DNA from: Actinomadura_C sp036008685
GTDB lineage: Bacteria > Actinomycetota > Actinomycetes > Streptosporangiales > Streptosporangiaceae
DNA: 5,825 nucleotides
NCBI GenBank assembly: GCA_036008685.1
Contig: DASYNF010000021.1
Location: 1-5,825 of the forward strand
Reading direction: 5' to 3'
Position numbers and translations under genes: made by a program. The notes below the pieces were generated by a model, which was not told the origin of the DNA, did no database searches, and saw only the letters and a program-made list of their open reading frames with translations. Shown here one piece after another: positions 1 through 5,308 of this stretch (positions within the stretch are counted from its first letter, which is position 1; every line of letters begins with the position of its first letter).

Positions 1-1029
1 ACCCATCTCGGCCGGGCGTTCGTGACCGAGGTGACCCTGCAGGTGGGAACGGACCAGCGGCTGCGCTGCCAGAGCCGATATGACATCCCGGTCGCCCACG
101 TCTTCGCGGCGCAGTCCACGGCCGGGCCGAACTCCTTCGCAAGCCTGCTGGACGGCTGCGGGCGGATCGAGGTGATCTGGTTCCCCTTCACCACGGTTCC
201 GTGGATCAAGCTCTGGTCGGTCAGGCCGAGCAGGCCCGCGCTGTCCAGGCAGGTGAACAGGCCCTACAACTACACGTTCGCGGACTCCATCGACCAGCGG
301 ACGTCGCACTACGTCAAGCAGATAGTCAGCGGCAACGTGTGGGTGACCCCGGCCTTCGAGAAAAGCGCGATGGCGCTCGTCGCCTCCGGCTTGATCGCGA
401 CCGGCACCTGGGACATCTGGGGGCGGTCGAAGAACACCCTGCTGTACGTCCGGCCGACCACCCTGCGCATCGTCCAGGCGGGATACGCGATCATCACGTC
501 GCGGGCCGACATCCAGCGGGTCGTCAGCGAGTTCTACAAACGGTACGTATCGAAGATCAACGCTTACAAGGCCAACGGCGACTACCCGATGAACGGCCCG
601 ATAGAGATCCGGGTCACCGGGCTCGACGAGCCTGGCGACATCGATGGGGTGCCCGGCGCGGTGACCCCGCAACTGTCGTCCGTACGGCCACGGCCCGATC
701 ACCCCGAGTGGGACGTGTGCGTCTGGATCAACATGGCGACCATCCCGGGCACCCCGAAGGCCGATCAGTTCTACGCCGAGATGGAGCAGTGGATCTGGTC
801 CAACTACACCGGCTCCTACGCGACCGTACGGCCGGAGTGGTCGAAGGCGTGGGCGGTCACCCCCGGCGGCGCGTGGACGGACTCGCCGATGCTGACATCC
901 AAGATCAAGGCCAGCCTGAACGCCGGGCAGCCGTCGAACGACAACTTCGACACCGCCCGGGCCACGCTCAACGCATACGATCCGCACCGGATCTTCAGCA
1001 ACACCTTCCTCGACACCCTGCTGCCGTGA
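1..1029 (+). CDS. Class II cholesterol oxidase, C-terminal part (5' end outside window)
   Basis: This is the C-terminal 342 residues of a cholesterol oxidase of the vanillyl-alcohol-oxidase type, the class with covalently bound FAD. Such enzymes oxidise cholesterol to cholest-4-en-3-one and H2O2 and are usually exported. The frame is open from base 1, so the true start, any signal peptide and most of the FAD-binding domain with its flavin-linked His lie upstream. The first ~25 residues (GRAFVTEVTLQVG) look like the end of the FAD domain. The rest matches the cholesterol-oxidase substrate-binding domain: IWFPFTTVPWIKLWSVRP (58-75), RQVNRPYNY, YPMNGPIEIRVTGLD and the terminal DPHRIF..TFLDTLLP. 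Glu202 and Arg204 in EIRVTGL fit the Glu475/Arg477 pair of the Brevibacterium sterolicum enzyme, and Glu57 before WFPF may be the partner of that Arg. These equivalences come from remembered family sequence. The C-terminus is intact. The alternative, another VAO-family sterol oxidase, is less likely. Confidence 0.92.
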   Translation, partial: THLGRAFVTEVTLQVGTDQRLRCQSRYDIPVAHVFAAQSTAGPNSFASLLDGCGRIEVIWFPFTTVPWIKLWSVRPSRPALSRQVNRPYNYTFADSIDQRTSHYVKQIVSGNVWVTPAFEKSAMALVASGLIATGTWDIWGRSKNTLLYVRPTTLRIVQAGYAIITSRADIQRVVSEFYKRYVSKINAYKANGDYPMNGPIEIRVTGLDEPGDIDGVPGAVTPQLSSVRPRPDHPEWDVCVWINMATIPGTPKADQFYAEMEQWIWSNYTGSYATVRPEWSKAWAVTPGGAWTDSPMLTSKIKASLNAGQPSNDNFDTARATLNAYDPHRIFSNTFLDTLLP

Positions 1030-1034
1030 CCCGA

Positions 1035-1071
1035 TGCCCGGGCGGATGGGTGCCGGTCCTCCGCCCGGGCA
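1035..1071 (+). terminator. Terminator hairpin after the cholesterol oxidase gene
   Basis: A perfect 12-bp inverted repeat (TGCCCGGGCGGA at 1035-1046, TCCGCCCGGGCA at 1060-1071) with a 13-nt loop starts 6 nt after the TGA. There is no T-run, as is common for actinobacterial terminators. Its place and strength fit an intrinsic terminator for the upstream gene. Confidence 0.75.
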
Positions 1072-1075
1072 GCCA

Positions 1076-1136
1076 CAGGACAAGGTGCGTGGGGCTGTGC
1101 CGCTATACGCGCGGGCAGCGGCGTACGGGTGCTCTG
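1076..1136 (+). repeat. Dispersed structured repeat, copy A
   Basis: This 61-bp segment recurs in the same orientation at 2236-2301. The first 14 bases (CAGGACAAGGTGCG) are identical in both. After a variable middle, which is 5 nt shorter here, a 37-bp block from CCGCTATAC to CTG (1100-1136) matches at 33 of 37 positions. Inside it GCCGC (1099-1103) pairs with GCGGC (1118-1122) around a 14-nt loop. The copy starts 4 nt after the terminator hairpin. I do not recognise the family; it could be a small palindromic repeat or the end of an insertion element. Confidence 0.7.
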
Positions 1137-1302
1137 AGTGGCACATAACAGCGCATGAGAAGATCCTGCTGGCCGGCGTTTTCGCTCGTCACGCAGCCGA
1201 GGGATAGCCGAGGCCGGCGGCTTTCGCGCGGCCAACCTTGACCTACAACGGCGCAATCACGCCCGGCGCTGTTGCTGCACCCCTCTGCTGTACCGGAGTG
1301 CC
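1137..1302. other. Non-coding spacer without a recognisable gene
   Basis: I can support no gene here; the open frames have no recognisable protein and no ribosome binding site. Only minor repetition is visible: AGCCGAGG twice with an 11-bp period (1195 and 1206), and GGCCGGCG followed by a TTTCGC-type tail twice, 41 bp apart (1171 and 1212). Confidence 0.5.
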
Positions 1303-1335
1303 GTTGACCTCGGTGTAGGCGGGCTGGAGGTCAAC
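1303..1335 (-). terminator. Hairpin spanning the stop codon of the acetyltransferase
   Basis: A perfect 9-bp inverted repeat (GTTGACCTC at 1303-1311, GAGGTCAAC at 1327-1335) has a 15-nt loop. The minus-strand gene's TGA (1333-1331) lies inside the arm transcribed first. It could end transcription of that gene or protect the mRNA 3' end. The stem is AT-richer and weaker than the one at 1035-1071 and has no T-run. Confidence 0.5.
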
Positions 1336-2086
1336 CCCGCGCCACTGGTTGGATTCGGTAGTGGTAGCTCGACCTCGGGACGAAAGCCGCCCGTGCATAG
1401 AGGGTGCGCGCGGCGTCGTTCTCGGCGACGACCTGGAGCCAGGCCCGCCGCACTCCGGTCCTGGATGCACGCTCAAGCAGTGCGCGGAGCACGGCCATGG
1501 CGTGACCGCGGCGTCGGACATCTGGGCGCACCGCCATGCAGTAGAGGCCGCCCCAGTCCTCGGCCAGGGCAAGGCGCCCCACGGCTGTCGCTCCGGCCGC
1601 ATCGCCGGTCGAGGCGTAGAGCGCCGGAGTCGCGGTCAGGATGTGGCGGGCGATCCTGCGCGCTTCGGAGCCACCACGCCCGTCCACGGACCACCAGAGA
1701 TCCATCCATGCCTCATCGGGGCTATCGGCCACCGCCACGGCGCGCCCGTCTTCGGACAGGTGACCTAGCACCGTGCTGATGTCGGCGACTTCGACCGAGG
1801 TGGGAGAGCGGAGCTCGTAACCCTTGGCCTCCAGGAGCCGATCGAGCCCAGACGGCTGGGCTGCTGGGCTCACTTGGAATATCGCCGGCAACCGCTGGTC
1901 TCGGTATAGCTGCTCGATCCGCTCAAGGGCGGCAATCGGATCCCGAGGCGAGCCGACAGGGAGAACCGAGTTGGCTCGCTGGGTCACTCCCCTCGAGAAA
2001 CGGGCCACCCATCCGTCCATATTCACATAGCGCAGAGAGGGCCATCCGCGGTTCATGAGGTCGTCAAGCTCAGCCTTCTCGATCAT
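1331..2086 (-). CDS. GNAT-family N-acetyltransferase (251 aa)
   Basis: This encodes a predicted cytosolic acetyl-CoA-dependent N-acetyltransferase of unknown substrate. The C-terminal GNAT domain (about 115-246) has the acetyl-CoA pyrophosphate loop in CMAVRPDVRRRGHA (183-196, Arg192-Arg193-Gly194-x-Ala196), followed by LQVVAENDAARTLYARAAF (217-235), the usual second motif with its Asn and Tyr. The N-terminal ~100 residues (WPSLRYVNMDGWVARFSRG, RANSVLP, FQVSPAAQPSGLDRLLEAKGY) resemble the degenerate first GNAT-like half of actinobacterial two-domain acetyltransferases such as Rv0428c of Mycobacterium tuberculosis. The ATG at 2086 is the first start in the frame and has no clear Shine-Dalgarno, but a TATAAT lies just upstream, so the mRNA may be nearly leaderless. 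The gene stands alone and is flanked by both copies of the dispersed repeat. The family is secure; the reaction is unknown. Confidence 0.88.
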   Translation of the reverse strand: MIEKAELDDLMNRGWPSLRYVNMDGWVARFSRGVTQRANSVLPVGSPRDPIAALERIEQLYRDQRLPAIFQVSPAAQPSGLDRLLEAKGYELRSPTSVEVADISTVLGHLSEDGRAVAVADSPDEAWMDLWWSVDGRGGSEARRIARHILTATPALYASTGDAAGATAVGRLALAEDWGGLYCMAVRPDVRRRGHAMAVLRALLERASRTGVRRAWLQVVAENDAARTLYARAAFVPRSSYHYRIQPVARG

Positions 2087-2104
2087 TCCGAGAGTATAAT
2101 TATA
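2086..2104 (-). promoter_or_regulatory. Possible near-leaderless promoter of the acetyltransferase gene
   Basis: On the minus strand a perfect -10 hexamer TATAAT reads from 2103 to 2098, in an AT-rich patch unlike its surroundings. Transcription would begin around 2091, only about 5 nt before the ATG. I see no good -35 hexamer at 16-18 bp, so this rests on the -10 match and position. Confidence 0.45.
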
Positions 2105-2235
2105 AGGCTCAACACATGACTATGCAGCTTGGGTCCATGGGACTTCAGCGTCGTCGGCCGTCCAGACTCAATCCCTCGTCCTGCCCAGGCCTCACTGGAT
2201 GGCCTCGCCCGGTCCCCAACGTTCCATGGTCATTG

Positions 2236-2301
2236 CAGGACAAGGTGCGGTGGTTGTTTGTACCCCGCTATACCCGGGGGCAGTGGCGTACGGGTGCCCT
2301 G
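2236..2301 (+). repeat. Dispersed structured repeat, copy B
   Basis: This is the second copy of the repeat at 1076-1136, same orientation, 66 bp. Its hairpin is longer than in copy A: GTACCCCGC (2260-2268) pairs with GTGGCGTAC (2283-2291) with one C-C mismatch and one G-T pair, around the 14-nt loop TATACCCGGGGGCA. At the G-T position copy A has a G-C pair, so pairing is kept. It lies 31 bp beyond the 3' end of the minus-strand ChrB-like gene. Confidence 0.7.
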
Positions 2302-2332
2302 CAAGCCGGCGAGGCGGTGGTGAGCCAGGGGT

Positions 2333-3001
2333 TCATGGCCGGTGTCCTTTCACAGCGCGCAGCCGGGCCGGGGCACGGGCGCCCGCGTCGGGGGTGGTCT
2401 CGGCGGCCAGCGCGGCAGCCTCGAAGGCGGCCATCGCGGTGCGAGCGCGGTCGAGTTCGGCGCGGACCTCGGCGCCGATCGGCGCGGCGAAGTAGTCCCT
2501 GGCCGCCATCTTGGCGACCCAGGTCTCAAAGCGGGCCAGGTCGGCCTCAGACTCCTCGACCTCGGCGAAGGTGGTCCGTCCCTTGGCGGTCTCGGTGCTC
2601 AATTCCTCGAAGAATGCGGGAAGCCGTTCGAGGACCTCGCTGTACTCGACAGCCACGGCGTCACGGAACTCACCGATCAACTCCCCGCGCTCCACCGGGT
2701 CATCGATGCGCAGGTGCAGGCAGCGAGCGGTGCCGCCCTCGGCGCAGACCTTGGCCACCAGCCGCCGCACCACGCCCGCGACCGAGGGGCGGTCGGGCAG
2801 CAGGCACACCGACTGCTGCACATACACCGCCCCCAGGCCGCGCAGCTTGCGCCACACATGGACCCGGAGCGAGTCCGCCGCCCCGGCGGTGCTCACCGCG
2901 ACCAGCAGCCACGCCTGCTCGCTGCCGGTCGCCTCCGGCGGCCCTCCGGCCGGTTCACTCAGGTGTTCGTCCCTCACCCAGCGATGATACGTCCGTATCA
3001 T
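2333..3001 (-). CDS. ChrB N-terminal-domain protein (chromate-resistance regulator-like)
   Basis: The 222-residue protein matches the N-terminal domain of ChrB, the chromate-responsive regulator of chr operons. The core is WLLVAVSTAGAADSLRVHVW (31-50), then RKLRGLGAVYVQQSVCLLP (51-69), a hydrophilic helical stretch with FFEEL, and ARDYFAAPIGAEVRAELDRA (167-186), which corresponds to the DFF-containing C-terminal helix of that domain. The ALGAVYLQ-VYLLP pattern recalls the Cas2-like fold of PaaX-type regulators (inference). The separate ChrB C-terminal domain is absent. The ATG at 3001 is preferred because GGGAGG (3012-3007) precedes it by 5 nt. An upstream ATG at 3022 and a GTG at 2977 are alternatives. 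The GTG lies 7 nt after a TATCAT and could be leaderless. A palindrome covers codons 1-6. No chromate transporter gene is in view, so a chromate role is unproven. The gene diverges from uppP. Confidence 0.8.
   Translation of the reverse strand: MIRTYHRWVRDEHLSEPAGGPPEATGSEQAWLLVAVSTAGAADSLRVHVWRKLRGLGAVYVQQSVCLLPDRPSVAGVVRRLVAKVCAEGGTARCLHLRIDDPVERGELIGEFRDAVAVEYSEVLERLPAFFEELSTETAKGRTTFAEVEESEADLARFETWVAKMAARDYFAAPIGAEVRAELDRARTAMAAFEAAALAAETTPDAGARAPARLRAVKGHRP
2984..3001. promoter_or_regulatory. Perfect 8-2-8 palindrome over the ChrB-like start codon
   Basis: ATGATACG (2984-2991) and CGTATCAT (2994-3001) are exact inverted copies separated by TC. It includes the predicted ATG and five further codons. 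It could be an operator for autoregulation or, in the mRNA, a hairpin hiding the AUG. Each arm also carries TATCAT, a plausible -10 on its strand. Confidence 0.55.
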
Positions 3002-3006
3002 GCCAG

Positions 3007-3012
3007 CCTCCC
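3007..3012 (-). promoter_or_regulatory. Ribosome binding site of the ChrB-like gene
   Basis: GGGAGG on the minus strand lies 5 nt before the ATG at 3001. It decides the start in favour of this ATG over the upstream ATG at 3022 and the GTG at 2977. Confidence 0.6.
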
Positions 3013-3027
3013 GGGCCCGCATTCAGC

Positions 3028-3045
3028 TGGTCGATATCACGACCA
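3028..3045. promoter_or_regulatory. Inverted repeat TGGTCG-N6-CGACCA, operator-like
   Basis: A perfect 6-6-6 inverted repeat (TGGTCG at 3028-3033, CGACCA at 3040-3045) centred on ATATCA lies 27 bp upstream of the ChrB-like start, in the divergent region. Size and symmetry suit a dimeric regulator. No regulator family is recognised from the sequence. Confidence 0.4.
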
Positions 3046-3113
3046 AAACTGCTACGAGATGGCGGCAAGCGGGACGCATGGAGCTGTTACGGATGTACCA
3101 TCTCTCCCAATCT

Positions 3114-3141
3114 GTGAGGCCGAATCCCCATACGGCCTCAC
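3114..3141. promoter_or_regulatory. 9-bp inverted repeat in the uppP upstream region
   Basis: GTGAGGCCG (3114-3122) and CGGCCTCAC (3133-3141) are perfect inverted copies around a 10-nt spacer. The right arm supplies the first CCTCAC of the phased array that follows, so the two may be parts of one regulatory site. A terminator of an unseen short transcript is the alternative. Confidence 0.45.
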
Positions 3142-3168
3142 GCGCCCTCACCCTGTCCTCACGCGCCC
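3136..3168 (+). promoter_or_regulatory. Helically phased CCTCAC array upstream of uppP (PHO-box-like)
   Basis: CCTCAC occurs at 3136, 3146 and 3157, with spacings of 10 and 11 bp. The outer two extend to a 12-bp identity (CCTCACGCGCCC) with a 21-bp period, about two helical turns. Streptomyces PhoP sites are also 11-bp direct repeats with a TCAC core, so a response-regulator site is plausible. The GT that precedes TCAC in the consensus is replaced by CC. It ends about 27 bp before a possible -10 (TTAACT, 3195-3200). Confidence 0.45.
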
Positions 3169-3219
3169 GCAGATCTGGGCATCGGGACTTTTCGTTAACT
3201 TCTGTGGAGTGAACCCGCG

Positions 3220-4062
3220 ATGTCCTGGTTCGAAGCCGCCGTGCTCGGCCTGCTGCAGGGGCTCACCGAGTTCCTGCCCGTCTCCTCCAGCGCCCACCTG
3301 CGGGTGTTCTCCGCCCTGGCCGGCTGGGGGGATCCCGGATCGGCGTTCACCGCCGTCACGCAGCTGGGCACCGAGTCCGCGGTACTGATCTACTTCCGCC
3401 GCGACATCGCCTCGATCGTCACCGCGTGGACCACCTCGCTGTTCGTACCGGAGCGGCGCAAAGACCCCAACGCGCGGATGGGCTGGTTCGTCATCGTCGG
3501 CACCCTGCCCATCGGCGTGCTCGGCGCCGTCTTCCAGAACACCATCGAGACCTCCCTGCGCGACCTGCGGATCATCGGCGCCACCCTGATCCTCTTCGGG
3601 CTGATCCTGGCCGTCGCCGACTACTCCCGAGCGCGGCGCTACGCCAAGCAGGTCAGTGAACTGACCCTGCCGCACGCCCTGGTCTACGGCGCCGCCCAGT
3701 CCCTGGCGCTCATCCCGGGCGTCTCACGCTCCGGCGGCACCATCAGCGCCGGACTCCTGCTCGGCTACAGCCGCGAGGCCGCCGCCCGCTACTCCTTCCT
3801 GCTGGCCATCCCCGCGGTGCTGGCTTCCGGCATTCTGGAGCTGTTCAAGATCGGCGAGGGTCCGACCCCGGCCTGGGGCCCGACCTTGCTGGCCACCGGG
3901 ATCGCCTTCGTGGTCGGCTATGCGGCCATCGCCTGGTTCCTGAAGTACATCTCCTCGCACAGCTTCATCCCATTCGTGGCCTACCGTGTGTTCCTCGGTG
4001 CCGTGATCATCGCTCTGGTCGCCTTCGGAGTGCTCGCCCCGGGCGCCGGAGCCATCAAGTAG
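3220..4062 (+). CDS. uppP: Undecaprenyl-diphosphatase UppP (BacA family)
   Basis: This integral membrane enzyme removes a phosphate from undecaprenyl diphosphate, regenerating the lipid carrier for peptidoglycan and other envelope polymers; excess can give bacitracin resistance. At 280 residues it has the normal length. The first signature, LLQGLTEFLPVSSSAH (11-26), gives Gln13-xxx-Glu17, Ser22/Ser23 and His26, matching Glu17-xxx-Glu21, Ser26/27 and His30 of the E. coli enzyme; Gln in the first position is a known family variant. The second, IPGVSRSGGTISAG, places the catalytic Arg at 170 (E. coli Arg174). Several hydrophobic segments fill the rest, and the protein ends within a terminal membrane segment. 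The ATG at 3220 is preceded by GGAG, 10 nt away, a rather long gap. The dedA gene follows 42 bp later on the same strand, indicating an operon. A second uppP elsewhere in the genome is possible. Confidence 0.95.
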   Translation: MSWFEAAVLGLLQGLTEFLPVSSSAHLRVFSALAGWGDPGSAFTAVTQLGTESAVLIYFRRDIASIVTAWTTSLFVPERRKDPNARMGWFVIVGTLPIGVLGAVFQNTIETSLRDLRIIGATLILFGLILAVADYSRARRYAKQVSELTLPHALVYGAAQSLALIPGVSRSGGTISAGLLLGYSREAAARYSFLLAIPAVLASGILELFKIGEGPTPAWGPTLLATGIAFVVGYAAIAWFLKYISSHSFIPFVAYRVFLGAVIIALVAFGVLAPGAGAIK

Positions 4063-4090
4063 CCGCCCGCACCCACGCCGTCCTCACCAA

Positions 4091-4096
4091 CAGGAG
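4091..4096 (+). promoter_or_regulatory. Ribosome binding site of the DedA gene
   Basis: CAGGAG lies 8 nt before the GTG at 4105 and supports this GTG as the start. Confidence 0.7.
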
Positions 4097-4104
4097 CATC
4101 CGCC

Positions 4105-4797
4105 GTGACAACCCTGACTCTCGGGCCCCAGTGGCTCGATCCGAACTACCTGATCTCCACCTTCGGCCTGATCGGCATCCTGGTCATCGTCTTCGCCGAA
4201 TCCGGGTTGTTCATCGGTTTCTTCCTGCCCGGCGACTCGCTGCTGTTCACGACCGGACTGCTGGTCGCCGGCCGGGAGTACCTCACCCAGCCGCTGTGGC
4301 TGGTGTGCCTGCTGATCGTCATCGCGGCGGTCGCCGGCGACCAGGTGGGGTACCTGTTCGGCCGCAAGGCCGGCCCCGCCCTGTTCCGCCGCCCCAACTC
4401 CAGACTCTTCAAACAGGAGAACGTCGAGAAGGCCCACGAGTTCTTCGAGAAGTACGGGCCCCGTTCGATCGTGCTGGCCCGCTTCGTGCCGGTCGTCCGC
4501 ACCTTCACCCCCATCGTGGCCGGCGTGAGCCACATGAACTACAAGAGCTTCCTGGTCTACAACCTCATCGGCGGCACCCTGTGGGGCACCGGGGTGACCC
4601 TGCTCGGCTACTTCCTCGGCCAGATCGCCTTCGTCAAGGCGCACATCGAACTCATCCTGATCGCCATCGTCGCCCTCTCGCTCCTGCCTCTGGCGATCGA
4701 GGTGCTGAGGGCCCGGCGCGGCGCCTCCGCCTCCCACCCCCGCGACACGGCCCCGGAATCGCGCGGCAAGCATGCTCGGGGTAGCGACGTGCGGTGA
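4105..4797 (+). CDS. DedA-family membrane protein (VTT domain), possible undecaprenyl-phosphate flippase
   Basis: DedA proteins are polytopic membrane proteins; members such as UptA of Bacillus subtilis were reported to return undecaprenyl phosphate to the cytoplasmic face, while others act on other lipids or affect proton balance. The 230-residue product has the family signature ESGLFIGFFLPGDSLLF (32-48), with Glu32 and Asp44 at the places of essential Glu39 and Asp51 of E. coli YqjA/YghB. ARFVPVVRTFTPIVAGVSHM (125-144) gives Arg126 and Arg132 with the six-residue spacing of Arg130/Arg136. Membrane segments follow at about 150-170 and 179-198. The last ~30 residues are a polar, basic cytosolic-type tail. 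GTG is the start, with CAGGAG 8 nt upstream. It follows uppP by 42 bp, so they are probably cotranscribed and act in one cycle. Family assignment is firm; the transported lipid is inferred. Confidence 0.93.
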   Translation: MTTLTLGPQWLDPNYLISTFGLIGILVIVFAESGLFIGFFLPGDSLLFTTGLLVAGREYLTQPLWLVCLLIVIAAVAGDQVGYLFGRKAGPALFRRPNSRLFKQENVEKAHEFFEKYGPRSIVLARFVPVVRTFTPIVAGVSHMNYKSFLVYNLIGGTLWGTGVTLLGYFLGQIAFVKAHIELILIAIVALSLLPLAIEVLRARRGASASHPRDTAPESRGKHARGSDVR

Positions 4798-4798
4798 T

Positions 4799-4829
4799 GC
4801 CGGCCGCTAACCGCGACCCCCGCGCCGGC
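4799..4829 (+). terminator. Hairpin directly after the DedA stop codon
   Basis: GCCGG-c-CGC (4799-4807) pairs with GCGCCGGC (4822-4829), an 8-bp stem with one bulged C and a 14-nt loop, starting 2 nt after the TGA. A T-run is absent. It probably ends the uppP-dedA transcript. Confidence 0.5.
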
Positions 4830-4881
4830 CACGACTCACCCGTTGATCTGGGCGGCCGAGGTGGGTTGGACGGCACGGCGA

Positions 4882-4919
4882 AGGGCGGCCTCGGTCTCAT
4901 CGGATCGCTGAGCCGCCCT
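4882..4919. terminator. Inverted repeat between convergent genes
   Basis: AGGGCGGC (4882-4889) and GCCGCCCT (4912-4919) form an 8-bp stem with a 22-nt loop in the space between dedA and the convergent minus-strand gene. It could serve as a terminator for either direction; the long loop weakens the case. Confidence 0.4.
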
Positions 4920-4939
4920 CGCGCTTTGGTGAGCCGAAG

Positions 4940-5209
4940 CTATAGCGGTTGTCCTGTGGTCACCTGGCGGCGTGAAGCATCGGTCTGCCCAGTAGGCCGG
5001 CCGGGGCCGATGATCGATCCAGCGCCGGGCCGCAGTGGCAGCAGCATTTCGACGTCGTCGGGTACGACATCGTCGGCCTTGGGGGCGCGGCGCAGCGAGA
5101 TGATCACCAACGCGGTCAGTACCACCAGGAAGCTGCCCATCAGCACGCCCGACACCAACTCGTCGCCCCAGATGGTGCCCCGGTAGGCGAGCGCGGCGAC
5201 GACGGCCAC
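4940..5209 (-). CDS. Small membrane protein, probably 5'-damaged
   Basis: I do not recognise this family. The 89-residue product from the GTG at 5209 has one clear membrane helix (VSGVLMGSFLVVLTALVIISL, about 19-39), then RRAP and an acidic linker (KADDVVPDDVEMLLPL), and a polar tail. In the same frame, upstream of the GTG, the sequence encodes IPWVLTIPCVAVVAALAY, which looks like a first membrane helix, so the GTG would cut into it. Upstream in frame there is no ATG, GTG or TTG before the TAA at 5251-5249, and no ribosome binding site precedes the GTG. Dropping one C from the CCCC run (5234-5231) would join the frame starting at GTG 5255 or TTG 5267, reading VLTTIVDPWVLTIPCVAVV. So a frameshift or 5' loss is likely, unless an unusual start is used. 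It is convergent with dedA. Confidence 0.5.
   Translation of the reverse strand: MAVVAALAYRGTIWGDELVSGVLMGSFLVVLTALVIISLRRAPKADDVVPDDVEMLLPLRPGAGSIIGPGRPTGQTDASRRQVTTGQPL
4941..4959 (-). repeat. Possible shortened third copy of the dispersed repeat
   Basis: On the minus strand CCACAGGACAA is followed at once by CCGCTATA. Copy A at 1073-1107 has the same two pieces separated by 16 bases. The element would supply the stop codon of the small membrane protein gene. The match is short and may be chance. Confidence 0.25.
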
Positions 5210-5246
5210 GCAGGGGATGGTCAGTACCCAGGGGATCGACGATCGT

Positions 5247-5266
5247 TGTTAGCACCCTCGTTAGCA
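5247..5266. repeat. GTTAGCA direct repeat, 13-bp period
   Basis: GTTAGCA occurs at about 5247-5253 and again at 5260-5266, upstream of the small membrane protein gene and over its in-frame upstream stop. It could be a regulator site or mark the break in that gene. It is not a full CIRCE or IdeR box. Confidence 0.35.
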
Positions 5267-5308
5267 AGTCTCGGCCACGCCAAGCGCTCTGACCGGTCTA
5301 CCTCATCC

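Noticed and set aside
201..1148. Second plus-strand frame inside the cholesterol oxidase
   Set aside because: Its product is Arg/His/Asp-rich with no family features; it is the shifted shadow of the oxidase frame.
1076..2301. Composite transposon or insertion sequence around the GNAT gene
   Set aside because: No transposase or inverted terminal repeats are visible, and target-site duplications cannot be recognised; the flanking repeats are direct and only partly identical.
2116..3117. Long plus-strand frames over the ChrB-like gene (2116-3117 and 2342-3388)
   Set aside because: They are arginine/proline-rich or low-complexity antisense frames of the ChrB-like gene, with no recognisable domain; the minus strand encodes a coherent known family.
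3148..3675. Minus-strand frame antisense to uppP, and similar frames antisense to dedA (4084-4773)
   Set aside because: They are Gly/Asp/Gln-rich antisense frames caused by GC-rich codon use in the real membrane protein genes.
5247..5266. CIRCE (HrcA) or IdeR/DtxR operator at the GTTAGCA repeats
   Set aside because: The halves are direct, not inverted, repeats, and the GAGTGCTAA or CCTAA partner halves are missing.
4836..5267. Minus-strand 143-residue frame overlapping the small membrane protein
   Set aside because: Most of it is arginine-rich and typical of a shadow frame; only its first ~12 codons may matter, as the possible original N-terminus before a frameshift.
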